From a virus, in the IMG/VR virus record IMGVR_UViG_3300048834_000258, positions 1 through 64,000 of that record: a stretch of DNA of 64,000 bases; one strand, given 5' to 3'. This document shows positions 36,194 to 44,537 of this stretch, one piece after another (position 1 is the first letter of the stretch; each line of letters opens with the position of its first letter). Both the position numbers and the translations under genes were made by a program. The notes under the pieces were generated by a model that was given only the letters and a program-made list of their open reading frames with translations, made no database searches and had not been told where the DNA came from.

Positions 36194-36580
36194 TTAGTGG
36201 ATCAATTTCGTCTGAGGCGGAGCCTCTTCAGAAGTACCCCGAACGGGGTACACGAACTGCGGCGAAGCCGAGAACGAAGTGCCCGGTAGGGCCAGCGGCG
36301 TGTGGTTGTCCACGAGCGCCTCTTCGTAGCCAGCTTGCTTTCGCATCTCGGGCAAAGCTGCCCTATATGAGTCTACCGCAAGTTGATAGTTTTTGTCAAC
36401 AACTTCCTCGCCAAATTGTACGAGGAGAGATGCTCGAAGTGAAGAGACGATAGCGGACACCGCTGCTGGCGGATAAGGGCACAGCATGATGTTAACCGCT
36501 TCGTGCAACTTCAAAAGAATGAGTTCGACCTTTTGAGCTTCGCTCAAATCGCCAAAGTTTACTTGTTGATTTTCTTCCAC
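36194..36580 (-). CDS. Helical protein between Sak4 and SSB-like genes
   Basis: 128 residues with a GTG start overlapping the end of the Sak4-like gene (GGAGG 5 bases upstream). Helical over about 10-95, then a Pro/Ser-rich tail. No recognised family. Its place between two recombination genes suggests a recombination accessory role. Confidence 0.6.
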   Translation of the reverse strand: MEENQQVNFGDLSEAQKVELILLKLHEAVNIMLCPYPPAAVSAIVSSLRASLLVQFGEEVVDKNYQLAVDSYRAALPEMRKQAGYEEALVDNHTPLALPGTSFSASPQFVYPVRGTSEEAPPQTKLIH

Positions 36581-37425
36581 AGGGCCTCCATGTCGGCTGG
36601 TTCAGTTGGCTGCAAGTCATTGCCACGCTGCTTGCTGACGCAATCAGGGGAGGCAATGACGTATTCGTAGGTGAGTTCTTTCTTTCCGATGGGATACTTG
36701 CGCACCGAGCGGAAAACGAAGTCGAAGTAGCCTGCAACTTGGTTGCGAGTAGCACCTACCAGTGCGGGGCGATAGACCGTATCGGCCTGTTTGACTTCGC
36801 GCCCCGGCTGCGGAGCCGCAGGCTCGTACTCCCAAGCGTTGACGTAGTAGTGCAGCGGCTTCGCCGCTGTCGCCTGCAAGTGCAGGAAGTCGTCCAGGAC
36901 GCGCTTGGAAACACGTCCGATGGCGTCCCAGTCTTTCTCGCCAGCTACGAGACCCTCTTCGCGCATCTGGCCTCCAGCCTTGTCTACCTTGCCTGCGTAG
37001 TCCTTGGAAAGGACGTACTCGTCAATGTAGTTGGTCTGGAAGTTGGAGAGGCCGTCCCAGGCGAGGAGGTCGGGGTCGAAATCGGCCATCGTTTTGCCGT
37101 CGCCAAGCGCAAGCTCCGCGAACCCCTCCACAAAGGCTTTCACTTCCTGGTAAGTGGCGAGGTCGAAGAAAACGAGGTTATCGAGAAGCTCGGGCTTGCC
37201 CTCGGCAAGCAGGTCAGCACGGACGGTGCGAAGCCCATGGCCTCCGGCTTCCGTCGAGAGGACCGCTACCTTTAGGCCCGCTTTGAGAAAGCCCGTAAGG
37301 GCTTTCGTCTTTCCGGTGCCTGAGGCTCCGTACATGAAGATTTTCTGTTGCTGCGGTTCTTCGTCCGTCAGCTTGCGAGGCCGCAAGACGGGTGCGTCTT
37401 TCGGCTTGAAGTTGAGAAGACTCAT
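36559..37425 (-). CDS. Sak4-like RecA-fold recombination ATPase
   Basis: 288 residues from the ATG at 37425 (ATGA overlap with the nuclease stop; RBS AAAGGA). Walker A YGASGTGKT (about 33-41), LSTEAGGHGL (second strand with acidic residue) and Walker B DLLAWDGLSNFQ fit the AAA_24/Sak4 group of short RecA-core ATPases that promote single-strand annealing in phage recombination. Adjacent genes encode a nuclease and an SSB candidate, making a complete recombination module. Confidence 0.8.
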   Translation of the reverse strand: MSLLNFKPKDAPVLRPRKLTDEEPQQQKIFMYGASGTGKTKALTGFLKAGLKVAVLSTEAGGHGLRTVRADLLAEGKPELLDNLVFFDLATYQEVKAFVEGFAELALGDGKTMADFDPDLLAWDGLSNFQTNYIDEYVLSKDYAGKVDKAGGQMREEGLVAGEKDWDAIGRVSKRVLDDFLHLQATAAKPLHYYVNAWEYEPAAPQPGREVKQADTVYRPALVGATRNQVAGYFDFVFRSVRKYPIGKKELTYEYVIASPDCVSKQRGNDLQPTEPADMEALWKKINK

Positions 37426-38261
37426 AGAGTAAGTTCCTTTCCAGTGTTGAAGCCGGTGGCGATTTGCCAATCGCGAATCTGCATATAGGCGGCAGCGATA
37501 GCGGCGTGAGCCGCTTTGCCGACCTGAAGTGCCATCCCGTCTTCCTCGGTCCCCGTCAATTTTGAGAGGCGAAGCCTCTCCGGGCAAAGGGCGAATTTGT
37601 CGAGGGTTGAATGCGACAGGTGCTCTAATTTTAGCACACCAGCGGGGGTGCCAGTCGAAAGGCACCCTGTCATAAAGGGACAGTCGCGCCCAAAAGCGCC
37701 GCAGCCTGAGGGGCGGTATTCCGGCCAGCGTTCCGCGTCTCGGAGAGATTCCAATTGCGCGGCACTCTGCCGCAGGTAAAGAGGTACCTTACCTAGTTGG
37801 TAGTTCCAGTAAGAGGATGCCGACGTAAGAGCGACTTGGCGCGGTTTGCCGCTCCCGGCACGCGGAATGCCGCGATAGAGGAACTTGACATTCAGTTTGG
37901 GGAATCGTTGCTGGATGAAGTAGCTGTAGAGCCGCCACTGCCAGCTATCCACTATCTTAGACTCCCAGCGTTTGTCGGGATTCGTTGTGATCTTCCAGTC
38001 AACGATGATTACCTGGGAAGGGTTGTACGCGATCAGGTCGGCGACCCACTTGAACTTGTAGGGCCAGAAGTCGAGCGTTTCTTCGAACTCCTGTTCGACG
38101 CCTACGATGCGGAACCCGTCTGCGTCCGCCGAGGCGCATGCCTCTAAAGCACACATAGCAGAAGCTGCCGCGCTGTCGGTGTAATAGTCGGGAAGGTCGC
38201 AGTCGAGGATTGCTTGGTTGAGGGGGTCGGAGTTAAGGTCGTTAAGGCGAAACTTAGCCAT
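37422..38261 (-). CDS. PD-(D/E)XK Fe-S nuclease in circularly permuted order
   Basis: 279 residues. Starting from residue 54: EQEFE (Glu56-60), WVADL (Asp75), VDWK (Asp88-Lys90), QWRLYSY (Gln108) and three Cys (187, 194, 200) make the usual back half of a Cas4/RecB-like nuclease. The usual front half, LSHSTLDKFALCP (Cys226) then GKAAH (Gly248-His252), follows at the C-terminus instead of at the N-terminus. All catalytic and Fe-S residues are therefore present, in permuted order. It overlaps the Sak4-like gene (ATGA), so it probably processes recombination ends. Confidence 0.75.
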   Translation of the reverse strand: MAKFRLNDLNSDPLNQAILDCDLPDYYTDSAAASAMCALEACASADADGFRIVGVEQEFEETLDFWPYKFKWVADLIAYNPSQVIIVDWKITTNPDKRWESKIVDSWQWRLYSYFIQQRFPKLNVKFLYRGIPRAGSGKPRQVALTSASSYWNYQLGKVPLYLRQSAAQLESLRDAERWPEYRPSGCGAFGRDCPFMTGCLSTGTPAGVLKLEHLSHSTLDKFALCPERLRLSKLTGTEEDGMALQVGKAAHAAIAAAYMQIRDWQIATGFNTGKELTL

Positions 38262-38551
38262 TAAGCCTCCCCTTCTTCGAAGTGGTCATTGTGCGGAGAT
38301 CCAAAGGATCTCGCTTGAACAAGAGTACGTCCTCCGGGCGCGAGGCTAAAGCCTCCACGTTCAAAGCGTTCCACTTCTGAGAGAGCGCAGCGTATGAGCG
38401 AGGTTTCCTCGGCGCTAGCCGTGCCGCTGTAACGATCCTCCCACCCTCGGGCCGCGAAGTGCTCGTCCAGCTTCTCCGCTAACGATTTGCGGTTGGGGTT
38501 TTGGTTGCGTTGGGCAACGTAGTAGCGTTTGCGTGTTGCATCAATCTGCAT
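38261..38551 (-). CDS. Small basic-to-acidic helical protein
   Basis: 96 residues, start MQIDATRKRYYVAQR with a basic N-terminus and a long helix to about 70. It ends one base into the nuclease gene start. Contains two mini-palindromes in its coding sequence (for example 38296-38312). Function unknown. Confidence 0.65.
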   Translation of the reverse strand: MQIDATRKRYYVAQRNQNPNRKSLAEKLDEHFAARGWEDRYSGTASAEETSLIRCALSEVERFERGGFSLAPGGRTLVQARSFGSPHNDHFEEGEA

Positions 38552-38574
38552 TTAAGTATTCTCCTTTCTTGACG

Positions 38575-39510
38575 CTATTTTAGCGCCTTGCCCTCGTTGT
38601 CCGTGATGCCATAGCCGTGGCACTTGTCGCACACCCGAAGCGGCTCTCCCAGTTTTGCAAGAATGCCGTCCAGAAACGCCTGCACCTTGGATTCAAGGTC
38701 GTCGGCATTCTGCCCAGTGATGGTTTCCGGCTGTGGGTGCCCTTGGCGGTATTGTGCGGTTCCGTAATTTACGATGTTACCCAAGGACAACTCACGAAGC
38801 GGCTCCCGCCACGACCTGACGCGCTTACTACGACCGCGCCCCTCTTCGCGTGTGAAGTTTTGCATCTCTTCATGAATGACGGGGATGGTCTTTTTGATTT
38901 CCAGAAAGGTAGTTGCGCTGCTTCCCGAAAAGATGCCGGAACTCAGCGAGCACCCCGCTGGAATGCGCGGGACCACATAATCCCAGATGACCTTGTAGAG
39001 ATCATCACCGCCTAAGTAGCATGGGTACTTGTGCCAAGATACTGGGTTGTATTCCAAACCGAAAGGAAGCTGCATTTTAGTGCCTGCATACTTCGGGGTG
39101 CGCGGTTCGCAGTCGTCATCCACGAGGCGCAAGTCGTACTCAATAGGCACCCACGTTCCGGGGATTTTGGTTGAGTCCGTGTCGTAGAACTGCTGCATTC
39201 CTCCCGGCCATTCCTCATCGGGCCAACCGCCCCATCGGGCTGGGGCCACCTCGGCAGGCAACGTCGGAGACGGCACAAGTTCGGGCTTCAACACAAAGCG
39301 GTGAACGTCCTCGCGCGGTGGTTGCCATTTCGCAATTTCTTTGACTGGCCATTCAGCCTTGTACCAGTCCTTGCCATAGTTGCAGGATTTCGCTTCGGTA
39401 CCGTTGACCGACCACGGCCCGCTGATGGTACGCGGGTACTCTCCCGACGAGATACCGCAAAAATACACCACGCCAGCTTTTTTCACTGCATTGAATGTTG
39501 TAGGATTCAT
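38575..39510 (-). CDS. Unknown protein with C-terminal CxxC
   Basis: 311 residues with many Trp/Pro (KWQPPREDVHRF, RWGGWPDEEWPGG), a positively charged stretch (EEGRGRSKRVRSWR, about 225-240) and a C-terminal CDKCHGYGI that resembles half of a DnaJ-type zinc site. No family recognised. Co-directional with the nuclease operon. Confidence 0.65.
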   Translation of the reverse strand: MNPTTFNAVKKAGVVYFCGISSGEYPRTISGPWSVNGTEAKSCNYGKDWYKAEWPVKEIAKWQPPREDVHRFVLKPELVPSPTLPAEVAPARWGGWPDEEWPGGMQQFYDTDSTKIPGTWVPIEYDLRLVDDDCEPRTPKYAGTKMQLPFGLEYNPVSWHKYPCYLGGDDLYKVIWDYVVPRIPAGCSLSSGIFSGSSATTFLEIKKTIPVIHEEMQNFTREEGRGRSKRVRSWREPLRELSLGNIVNYGTAQYRQGHPQPETITGQNADDLESKVQAFLDGILAKLGEPLRVCDKCHGYGITDNEGKALK

Positions 39511-39512
39511 CG

Positions 39513-39809
39513 CTATTCTTCCTCCTCCTCTTCAAAGGCTTCCGCCAGTTCACAAAGTCCCTTTAAGTTTAGCAGACCTGGCGGCTTCGCCGTAAGGGCG
39601 TAGAGTTCTTCCTTTACCATTCCATAAACCGCCAAAAGGTAGTCAGTTGTGATTTCCTCTTCCGCGAGTTGCTTTAGCAACAAAGTAGCTAGACGGAAGT
39701 TCTGTTCGGCTAGAGGCGCTAGCGCCAGCAGCTCTTTGGCTTCGAGCCAAGCAACTGAGCCGAAAACAGGGCGCGAACGCGCCAGTTCGCGAGCTTCATT
39801 CAGTGTCAT
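39513..39809 (-). CDS. Helical acidic-tailed protein
   Basis: 98 residues from the ATG at 39809 (RBS AAAGGAAA). Helical with AELLAL-type repeats and a poly-Glu tail (AFEEEEEE). It ends 2 bases before the 311-residue gene. No family recognised. Confidence 0.6.
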   Translation of the reverse strand: MTLNEARELARSRPVFGSVAWLEAKELLALAPLAEQNFRLATLLLKQLAEEEITTDYLLAVYGMVKEELYALTAKPPGLLNLKGLCELAEAFEEEEEE

Positions 39810-40089
39810 TGGTTTTCCTTTCTTCCGCCAAAGGCGGAATGTCCTTGACGCGGAGGGCGGCGAGGGATTTAGCGGCGAGGCACTGACTGCAATCGCAGTC
39901 AGTGTTGATATACGGACAAACCCCCTCATCCTCAACGCGGTTCTCCTGTATGCCTATTAGTGCTTCCCGCATCGCCCGGCTGTCGGCTTCGATGGCGAGG
40001 GTGTAAGCACAAAGCAAATTTATGGTGTAGTGAGAGGGTAGCCGGACGGATTCCGTAGCCATGATTCCCTCAATGTCCGGTCGTTTCAT
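39796..40089 (-). CDS. Small Cys-containing accessory protein
   Basis: 97 residues from the ATG in an ATGA overlap. The central DEGVCPYINTDCDCSQC holds four Cys that may bind zinc. It resembles accessory proteins clustered in phage nin-like or early regions. Function unknown. Confidence 0.6.
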   Translation of the reverse strand: MKRPDIEGIMATESVRLPSHYTINLLCAYTLAIEADSRAMREALIGIQENRVEDEGVCPYINTDCDCSQCLAAKSLAALRVKDIPPLAEERKTNDTE

Positions 40090-40424
40090 ACTTCCACCCC
40101 ATTCGCCCTGAGCACACAAACCGTCAGTGCCCGTGCGGCATCTTGCGGCGTGCCGTCGTGAGGTTCGGAAAAAGCCCTATTCGGGGCCATCCATACGCGA
40201 GCCCAGTCCCTATCCATTTCCCAATTCCACAAGTCTTTCGCCCGCGCGAACTCCCAGGCTTGGGTGAGGTTGGAAACGGGAAGCCACGCACTTACGGAAA
40301 CAGTAGGCCCGGCGGTGTCGTGCCAACAGGCGTAAGCGCCATCAGCCCAAGTCGCTACAGGCAATAGCCGCTTCTCCCACCCCATGTACTTCGCCGCTGC
40401 GGCGTTCAGTTGTTCGTTGGTCAT
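40086..40424 (-). CDS. Phage accessory protein (MTNEQLN...DLWNWEMD)
   Basis: 112 residues. N-terminal MTNEQLNAAAAKYMGWEK and a Trp-rich second half (DLWNWEMDRDWARVWMAP) recall small phage proteins of the NinX/DUF2591 neighbourhood, without certain family membership. One of a chain of genes overlapping by 4 bases from 44.7 to 39.8 kb. Confidence 0.6.
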   Translation of the reverse strand: MTNEQLNAAAAKYMGWEKRLLPVATWADGAYACWHDTAGPTVSVSAWLPVSNLTQAWEFARAKDLWNWEMDRDWARVWMAPNRAFSEPHDGTPQDAARALTVCVLRANGVEV

Positions 40425-40672
40425 GCAGTCCCCCTAGTCTTTAGATAGGCCACCACCTTATTGCGAAAGTCCTGTGTCGAATTCCTCAGCACCCAGCCAA
40501 TCAATTCCTGAGCTTCCATCGGCGATAGATCAAAATCCTCGTCAATATCTTCCGACGATCCGGCAGAATCGGTATAGCGATGGCCCGAGAACACGCTTAC
40601 ATGGACCGCCGTATCTTCCGTTAGCGGCTTGCCGCTGAGATCCGAGGTAATCACCTCAACTGTTTTTCTCAC
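40421..40672 (-). CDS. Small protein with Lsr2-like N-terminal pattern
   Basis: 83 residues, GTG start in a GTGA overlap with GGAGG upstream. TVEVITSDLSGKPL...DTAV...DFDLSPMEAQELIGWVL resembles the dimerisation strand-helix of Lsr2-type proteins (DDLDG...EIDLS...L). There is no C-terminal DNA-binding domain. If related, it could act as a dominant-negative partner of a host xenogeneic silencer; this is speculative. Confidence 0.55.
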   Translation of the reverse strand: MRKTVEVITSDLSGKPLTEDTAVHVSVFSGHRYTDSAGSSEDIDEDFDLSPMEAQELIGWVLRNSTQDFRNKVVAYLKTRGTA

Positions 40673-41133
40673 TCTGCACCTCCCTGTTCACTCTCCGCGT
40701 CTGTTCGCGTGGCGTGAACACGCGCCGGGTTGATTGCATCCAGCACCCTTGTGCCAATCTCTTCGCCGTCGGCGTTTTCGTATCCCGGCCAGTCCATGGG
40801 GTCTGGCATGATCAAAGACAGCGCGTGGAGGAGCCGCTCGCGATCCGCCCGCAGTTCGCGGATCTCGGCGATCAGGTTGGGAAGGGCATTACGGGCAGCG
40901 CAAATCAGGTCGCGGTTCGCCGGGTGATCTGTCCAATCGCAGAAATCGACTATTTGGCACACTAGCCGGGACGCCAAGCGTCTTCCAAAGTGGATAATTG
41001 GTTGTGCAATTTCCACGCGGTAAACCCTACGCTTTCCATACGGAGTTGCTTCATGGGCAAATTCCCTAGCCTCCCACGGTCCCGGCGTAGCTTCCACCAG
41101 CAGTCGCTCAAGTTCTTGTAGGTCAATCGGCAT
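40669..41133 (-). CDS. Ead/Ea22-like protein
   Basis: 154 residues. LVEATPGPWEAREF followed by ANRDLICAARNALPNLIAEIRELR is the Ead/Ea22 signature found in lambdoid and other phage accessory regions, ending in a coiled coil. Function of the family is unknown. RBS GGGAG upstream; overlaps the upstream gene by 11 bases. Confidence 0.75.
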   Translation of the reverse strand: MPIDLQELERLLVEATPGPWEAREFAHEATPYGKRRVYRVEIAQPIIHFGRRLASRLVCQIVDFCDWTDHPANRDLICAARNALPNLIAEIRELRADRERLLHALSLIMPDPMDWPGYENADGEEIGTRVLDAINPARVHATRTDAESEQGGAE

Positions 41134-41326
41134 TGTCTTCTCCCTTCCGCGCTACGCGAACGCCATTGTCCAGCTCCTCTTGTACCTGCGTTGGTGTCCA
41201 CTGTGACCAACCGCACCGCTCGCCATTGATGCTGGCTTGCCACTTGTACACAACCTGCTCAAGGGTGAAGACGGACCCATCATCGTAGATGAGCCGGTCC
41301 CCCGGCTTCAGTTCACTTGCTTGCAT
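41123..41326 (-). CDS. Small beta protein (MQASELKPGDRL)
   Basis: 67 residues from the ATG at 41326 (RBS AAGGGAGA). ELKPGDRLIYDDGSVFTLE reads as a small beta barrel (KOW/SH3-like turn). Function unknown. Confidence 0.6.
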   Translation of the reverse strand: MQASELKPGDRLIYDDGSVFTLEQVVYKWQASINGERCGWSQWTPTQVQEELDNGVRVARKGEDNAD

Positions 41327-41507
41327 CGGATTCTCCCTTCTCGATCTGCACCAGTTCGTAGCCGTCGAGGGCCTGTTGCCATAGCGGGTGGATGTCACAC
41401 ATATTGCTCTTGTGGCGCACCGCCCAGTGCTGATTGCACCATCCGCGAGCAGCCCCGAGAAAATTCCACTTCGGGCACATCTCGCACCGGATGTCAGAGA
41501 GTTTCAT
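41313..41507 (-). CDS. Small Cys-rich (zinc-binding?) protein
   Basis: 64 residues from the ATG at 41507, which overlaps the preceding stop. CEMCPKWNFLG...GWCNQHW...MCDIHP provides Cys/His pairs for one or two metal sites. No recognised family. Confidence 0.6.
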   Translation of the reverse strand: MKLSDIRCEMCPKWNFLGAARGWCNQHWAVRHKSNMCDIHPLWQQALDGYELVQIEKGESDASK

Positions 41508-41862
41508 CGCCTTCTCCCTTCGGCGGCGCGGGCAGGGGCATCCAGTGGGTAGGCATCGGGTCGTCGTCCACATAACCAAGCCAACCCTCATCACACTGCC
41601 CCAGATACACCTCTTCATCGATGGTCCAGCCGTAGGCGTCCGCGTCCACGTTGTACTCCCACTTAGCAACCGGGGCGCAATGCCAGCCTTCGCGCCAGAT
41701 GAAAATTTCGGTCCCATCCTTCGGGGCCGTCTCAATCGGCTTCCACTCCGTCTCTTCGAGCAGTTGGCGGAGGGCTAATCCGCATTCGCTGGCCCAAGCA
41801 AGCGGGTCAGCGGCCATCCTGTCCTCGTTCGTCACCAACTCCCGCATCTCATCTCGCGTCAT
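41494..41862 (-). CDS. DUF551-like protein
   Basis: 122 residues from the ATG at 41862 (RBS GGAGGGAGAAG). EWKPIETAPKDGTEIFIWR...PTHWMPLPAPP is the DUF551 signature, a phage and prophage accessory family of unknown function. A second, shorter relative is at 48895. Confidence 0.8.
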   Translation of the reverse strand: MTRDEMRELVTNEDRMAADPLAWASECGLALRQLLEETEWKPIETAPKDGTEIFIWREGWHCAPVAKWEYNVDADAYGWTIDEEVYLGQCDEGWLGYVDDDPMPTHWMPLPAPPKGEGDETL

Positions 41863-42107
41863 CGCTTCTCCCTCCATTCCCGTGCAGCCGCCAGCATGAC
41901 GCCCGCCAGTTCATCCGCTTCCTTGGCCGTGCGGCAAAGAATGGGGGAGCGATGTGGCCTATTCCGTTCGAAATAGGCTTGGTACCAGTAAAGTTTTGCC
42001 CACCGCCCCCCCCTTTGCAGATCCGGCGCAACTCGTGGGTAGTACATCTCGTCGCCGTCCTGCGCCTCCCCCGTCTCAAGGAACTTCGCCCATTGCTTCG
42101 GTGTCAT
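41859..42107 (-). CDS. Small accessory protein (MTPKQWAKFLETG)
   Basis: 82 residues from the ATG at 42107. Helix, central aromatic stretch (RWAKLYWYQAYFERN) and C-terminal helix. Linked by ATGA overlap to the DUF551-like gene. Unknown. Confidence 0.6.
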   Translation of the reverse strand: MTPKQWAKFLETGEAQDGDEMYYPRVAPDLQRGGRWAKLYWYQAYFERNRPHRSPILCRTAKEADELAGVMLAAAREWREKR

Positions 42108-42397
42108 GATGCCTCGCTTTCTTCGTCGTCCTCCCAATCGTCTTCATCTTCTAGTGCCCGCACTTCACGCTCAATACAAGGCAGGCAGCAATAATACCGC
42201 CCGAACTCCCCATCCACCAATGCTGAGTCACAAACAACTTTCGTTCCGGCAGGAATGGAATGCCCACATTCGGGGCCGGGGACCATGCAATCGTGCGGTT
42301 TTCTGGTTATTACCAGTTTTATCGACCTGCACTGAATGTCGGTATCGCGGTCTTCGAATATGAGATACGGAGCATCCAGATATTCCGCGTCTGTCAT
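42104..42397 (-). CDS. Zinc-binding-type accessory protein
   Basis: 97 residues. Metal-type ligands HDCMVPGPECGHSI and RYYCCLPC are spaced like a treble-clef or ribbon, with a very acidic tail (EDEDDWEDDEESE). Possibly DNA-mimic-like at its end, but this is only composition. ATGA overlap upstream. Confidence 0.6.
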   Translation of the reverse strand: MTDAEYLDAPYLIFEDRDTDIQCRSIKLVITRKPHDCMVPGPECGHSIPAGTKVVCDSALVDGEFGRYYCCLPCIEREVRALEDEDDWEDDEESEAS

Positions 42398-42591
42398 TTC
42401 GCCTCACCCTCCTTGATCTTCGCAACCACCGCATCCACCACTTCCGACAGGTCGATCTCGCCAAGGTCGGTGATGACATCAGCGCCCATAAAGTCCACTT
42501 GCGCCTCCGGCATCTTGCTGGCCACCACGAACCGCACGTCATCTGATCCATAGCGATACTTCCGCCGGACTCGGTACAGGTTGAATGTCAT
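42394..42591 (-). CDS. Small alpha/beta accessory protein
   Basis: 65 residues from the ATG at 42591 (GGAGGGCGT upstream). MTFNLYRVRRKYRYGSDDVRFVV then an acidic helix. Start of an overlapping chain; the 181 bases upstream to 42772 hold no gene or clear promoter that I can support. Confidence 0.6.
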   Translation of the reverse strand: MTFNLYRVRRKYRYGSDDVRFVVASKMPEAQVDFMGADVITDLGEIDLSEVVDAVVAKIKEGEAK

Positions 42592-42772
42592 ACGCCCTCC
42601 GGGTTTCGTCGCCCTGCTCTGCATGTCTCTCCTTTGCCGCTACGTTGCCGCAAAATCGCACGTTTGACGCCGATTTGCCGCATCTCCTTTGCTGCTAAGT
42701 CGTTGATTCCCCGTTCGCCCGGTCTGTAAGTCATTGACCAAAAGGCGGGCATGCCATAATCGCAATTTGCCT

Positions 42773-43270
42773 CTATGCCCCATTTAGCGGGGGTTCTGGC
42801 GATGTTTGCCGCTCAGTTGACGCAGTTGCGTCGATGGACTTTACCGTCATGGGGTGCGTAATTTCCAACCGCAGCGCGGCGTCGCGCACCTGCTGCATGT
42901 CTTCGCCGTATCCCCACAGGTCGCCACGGCAATACTCGGCTGGCCATGGCCCGAAGTGCCAAGCATGGAGCCGCTTGCCGGTCATGATGTAATCACGGAG
43001 GCTGCACACCAGCGACCGTAGGGTGCCGCCTTCGCTGAACCCTCGTTTCCAGTAATCGTAGTGAAGATAGATCCGCTTCTGGGTGTACTTGTCGATGAAC
43101 CACACCCGCCCGCGATCATCCACCTCCAGCCGGCTCACTCGCGGGTTCTCCATTCGCTCCAGTCGATCCGCATCCTCGCTGAAGAACCGGCGTCCGCAAC
43201 TGGCGATCACTCGCAATAGCTCATTAGCGCGTTCGCATCGTTCTCGTTTAGTGTCAATCTTGGTGCCCAT
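42773..43270 (-). CDS. Unknown accessory protein
   Basis: 165 residues from the ATG at 43270 (TGATG overlap). A helical basic N-terminus (KIDTKRERCERANELL) is followed by a beta/aromatic part (VWFIDKYTQKRIYLHYDYW). Base composition is high-GC like its neighbours and unlike the early genes on either side. No family recognised. Confidence 0.6.
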   Translation of the reverse strand: MGTKIDTKRERCERANELLRVIASCGRRFFSEDADRLERMENPRVSRLEVDDRGRVWFIDKYTQKRIYLHYDYWKRGFSEGGTLRSLVCSLRDYIMTGKRLHAWHFGPWPAEYCRGDLWGYGEDMQQVRDAALRLEITHPMTVKSIDATASTERQTSPEPPLNGA

Positions 43271-44046
43271 CACTCTCCCCCTTCGCCGGTTGACGGCCGC
43301 CCAGTTGCCGGGGCTTTCGACCGATTGAGCCGATCTATCTCGGCAGCAATCAGTGCCCCCGCTTTGACAAGATTTCGTACCGGATCTGGGTCAGGCTTCC
43401 ACCAGCGCGCCTCCCACGGCCACGGGTGCAGCCACTTGCGAATCCAACCAAATTCTGACTCGACGGTGACCTTCGCCTTTATTGGAAGTTGCGCTGCGTG
43501 AGCGATGTAGGAAATTGCAGCCGCTGCGAGTTCTCCGTACAGATGCTGGTCATCGTGATCGTGGGTCCAGCCTTCTTTTTCAATCTGCCGCCACCGTTCA
43601 GCGATAATTAACTCTGCTCCCGTCATCACCCCCCCCTCCGCCTCGCTGGGCTTCTGTGTCTTCTTGGCGGCCTCCGCGTCCAGGGCGGCGAGTTTGGCTA
43701 GCCATTCCTTCGCCCACCGTGTTAAAATGATGACTTTCCCTTTGTCTTCGTCCACTACCGTGGGGGCTTCCAAAAGTCTGAGCATGACCTCCAGCACCTT
43801 TCGCCGCTCGTCGGCACGGATCCTCTGCTCGTAGGCTTCGGCGGCTTCCGCTGTACCGTTCAGCGCCTTGAGTGCGGCAACGCCCTCATCGCTTTCCAGA
43901 TCAATCGCCAAGCCACCATCCTCGTACCACTTGTCGCTCTCTTCGATCTTGCGGTACAGGTCGGATAAGGCATCTCGCACAACGGCCAGCGCCGCCACCT
44001 GGGCCTCTGCCGCTTCAGCGCGGGCCTTCCAGTCGATGTCACTCAT
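43270..44046 (-). CDS. Coiled coil plus conserved phage C-terminal domain
   Basis: 258 residues. N-terminal Ala/Glu coiled coil (about 5-30, 75-135). The C-terminal domain from about 145, [24 protein letters not shown], then [17 protein letters not shown] and [15 protein letters not shown], is widespread in phage accessory proteins, of unknown activity. His and Asp cluster suggests metal binding. ATGA overlaps on both sides. Confidence 0.7.
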   Translation of the reverse strand: MSDIDWKARAEAAEAQVAALAVVRDALSDLYRKIEESDKWYEDGGLAIDLESDEGVAALKALNGTAEAAEAYEQRIRADERRKVLEVMLRLLEAPTVVDEDKGKVIILTRWAKEWLAKLAALDAEAAKKTQKPSEAEGGVMTGAELIIAERWRQIEKEGWTHDHDDQHLYGELAAAAISYIAHAAQLPIKAKVTVESEFGWIRKWLHPWPWEARWWKPDPDPVRNLVKAGALIAAEIDRLNRSKAPATGRPSTGEGGE

Positions 44047-44537
44047 TGGGGGCCTCCTTTCGGCAGCGCAGCCAGGCGCGCCGCCACGAACTCAATCCAC
44101 GCGCCGTACTCGGCTGTTTCCGCGTCGGTGTAGCCTTCCTTCCGCCCAACCGCCGCGTAATGTTCCCGCCACCACTCGACCGTCTCGGTCATGCAGCCAA
44201 TTGAGATCTTTCCGTCGTGGACAATCGCAGCGTGGCGCGACAGGCCAAAGTGCCATGGAGCGCCTACCGCTGACGCCACAGCCGCATTGTTCCATCGCGC
44301 CCCGCTCAGGTCGGCCCCGCTCAGGTCGGCCCAGCGCAAGTCGGCCTCGCGCAGGTCGGCCCCGCTCAGGTCGGCCCCGCTCAGGTCGGCCCAGCGCAAG
44401 TCGGCCTCGCGCAGGTCGGCCCCGCGCAAGTTAGCCTCACTCAAGTTGGCCCAACTCAGGTTGGCTCCGCTGGCCACCGCGTCCGCTACGCTGGCGTATT
44501 CGCCTATTTCCGTTCCGTCTCGTCTATAGATTTTCAT
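44043..44537 (-). CDS. Pentapeptide-repeat protein
   Basis: 164 residues. Residues about 24-80 are consecutive A(D/N)LxX pentapeptides, about twelve, forming a right-handed quadrilateral beta helix; the N-terminal 23 and C-terminal 85 residues are a separate domain with [11 protein letters not shown]. Some pentapeptide proteins mimic DNA and bind gyrase, but the helix here is short. The coding DNA contains a perfect 60-bp tandem duplication. Overlaps the 55-residue gene by one base. Confidence 0.85.
   Translation of the reverse strand: MKIYRRDGTEIGEYASVADAVASGANLSWANLSEANLRGADLREADLRWADLSGADLSGADLREADLRWADLSGADLSGARWNNAAVASAVGAPWHFGLSRHAAIVHDGKISIGCMTETVEWWREHYAAVGRKEGYTDAETAEYGAWIEFVAARLAALPKGGPQ
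44305..44424. repeat. Perfect 2 x 60-bp tandem duplication
   Basis: Units 44305-44364 and 44365-44424 are identical and each encodes four pentapeptides. It is a recent expansion within the repeat protein gene; each unit is itself four diverged 15-bp units. Confidence 0.85.

Noticed and set aside
44305-44424. 60-bp tandem repeats as a CRISPR array
   Set aside because: Units are contiguous without spacers and encode in-frame pentapeptides.
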